Under the pieces are notes generated by a model that was not told the origin of the DNA, did no database searches, and worked only from the letters and a program-made list of their open reading frames with translations. Below, piece by piece: positions 63,243 to 64,000 of a stretch of 64,000 nucleotides of DNA; the stretch's first letter is position 1, and every line of letters starts with the position of its first letter. This DNA comes from Brachyhypopomus gauderio. Lineage: Eukaryota > Chordata > Actinopteri > Gymnotiformes > Hypopomidae. The position numbers were made by a program, and so were the translations under genes. Where the stretch lies: assembly GCF_052324685.1 (NCBI RefSeq), contig NC_135212.1, positions 20,728,048-20,792,047 on the forward strand, in the 5' to 3' direction.

Positions 63243-64000
63243 AATACAACAGCTTTAGGGAAGAAGAGGCCTACTGTTGTTAACCAATTAGCGTTAAGCT
63301 GATCAGAGTTTTCTCATTTACAACACCCTCAAGGTCGTTGCTTTCATTCATTCCTCTCTCTCTTTTCTCTCTCTCTCCTTTTTCACGATGTATTTCCCAA
63401 CACGCCCATCCTCCTTCCTCTGCCATTCTCTCTGTTCATCTTCAGTTCCTCAGTGTAGCATTTGCCAGATTATTTTATCCAAAGCAGCTTATGTAGTAAT
63501 CGTATGACAATATATCTGTCCCCCGGGAATCAAACCCCTGACTTGAGTGTGAGCAGTTAACGCTTTGTCTTTTTTAAAGTTCTGTGTTGCATTCTCTTAA
63601 CTCAGACAAGCTCTATATCTTGTTTTCTGTGATCTAAGTTAACATTAGTCTGTTTCTGGGGCAGTGGTCTTGGTGATCTCCCACTGTGTTATTGAATATT
63701 TCTAACGCTGCTCAAAAATAGGGTTCGCTTGTAAACTTCAGTACACCAACATCTAGATAAAGGAACAGTTGTTGTCTTTCATCTCGGTCAGTTGATTCGT
63801 ACAGGACATTGCATTGTTCTCTTGCCTGTTAGTAACCATGACTGGCTTGGTCAGAAAACATCTCATCCTCCTGTTTGTGTGACAAAACCCATCCACCATG
63901 CAATGACATTTTACACTAGTTGCCATACATTTTAGAGGTTAATGATCAACAAAGCTTCACCATCAAGCTAAACTAGTTTATTCCAAATAGATCTTGTGCT
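63243..64000 (+). other. myo7a: myo7a intron continuation, nothing recognised
   Basis: A short TC-rich stretch lies at about 63352-63400. I looked for the expected second coding exon of myo7a (GDHVWMD...) and did not find it. Confidence 0.5.

Overview
The window is vertebrate nuclear DNA from a teleost fish. Genes have many exons with GT-AG introns, proteins closely match vertebrate families, and the repeats are typical of fish (L2-clade LINEs, Tc1/mariner and hAT DNA transposons, a BEL/Pao LTR element, long GT/CA microsatellites, poly-G tracts). No species can be named. Orthologies rest on recalled family sequences, not on a search.

Layout, left to right: last exon of ap2m1 (+, 14-148) and its 3' UTR; a decayed L2 LINE (2.06-4.29 kb); mmp23b (+, 6.29-9.36 kb, 8 exons); pcyt1a (-, 11.39-13.34 kb, 8 coding exons), tail-to-tail with mmp23b; serp1 (-, 14.99-16.69 kb, 3 exons), head-to-head with eif2a (+, 17.45-24.62 kb, 14 exons); dcun1d5 (+, 26.8-30.26 kb, 8 coding exons plus in-frame upstream exons); an unnamed single-Ig-domain membrane protein (-, 31.1-32.74 kb) with a 15-copy nonapeptide repeat in its tail; capn5 (+, 35.4-49.5 kb, 12 coding exons), with intronless omp nested antisense in its second intron (43.45-43.97 kb); and the start of myo7a (+, first coding exon 55131-55148), which continues past the window. 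A whole-looking young BEL/Pao element (56.03-63.12 kb, minus strand) sits in the first coding intron of myo7a.

The genes are mostly unrelated in function: clathrin adaptor, secreted/membrane metalloprotease, phosphatidylcholine synthesis, ER translocon stress factor, initiator-tRNA factor, cullin neddylation, calpain protease, olfactory neuron protein, sensory-cell myosin. The link is synteny. ap2m1, pcyt1a, serp1 and eif2a recall human chromosome 3q. capn5, omp and myo7a keep the human 11q13 arrangement, including omp nested in capn5. The two blocks meet around dcun1d5 and the Ig gene.

Most notable points: a GC-AG intron in capn5; a likely DCUN1D4-like N-terminal extension of dcun1d5; a myo7a start exon with six codons of coding sequence and a predicted upstream ORF; the Ig gene's repeat-bearing tail and a transcribed hairpin in its 3' UTR; three hAT-like elements, one with a perfect 8-bp target duplication inside an L2 copy; and the BEL element, with equal-length LTRs, a tRNA-Tyr-type primer site and a 5-bp target duplication.
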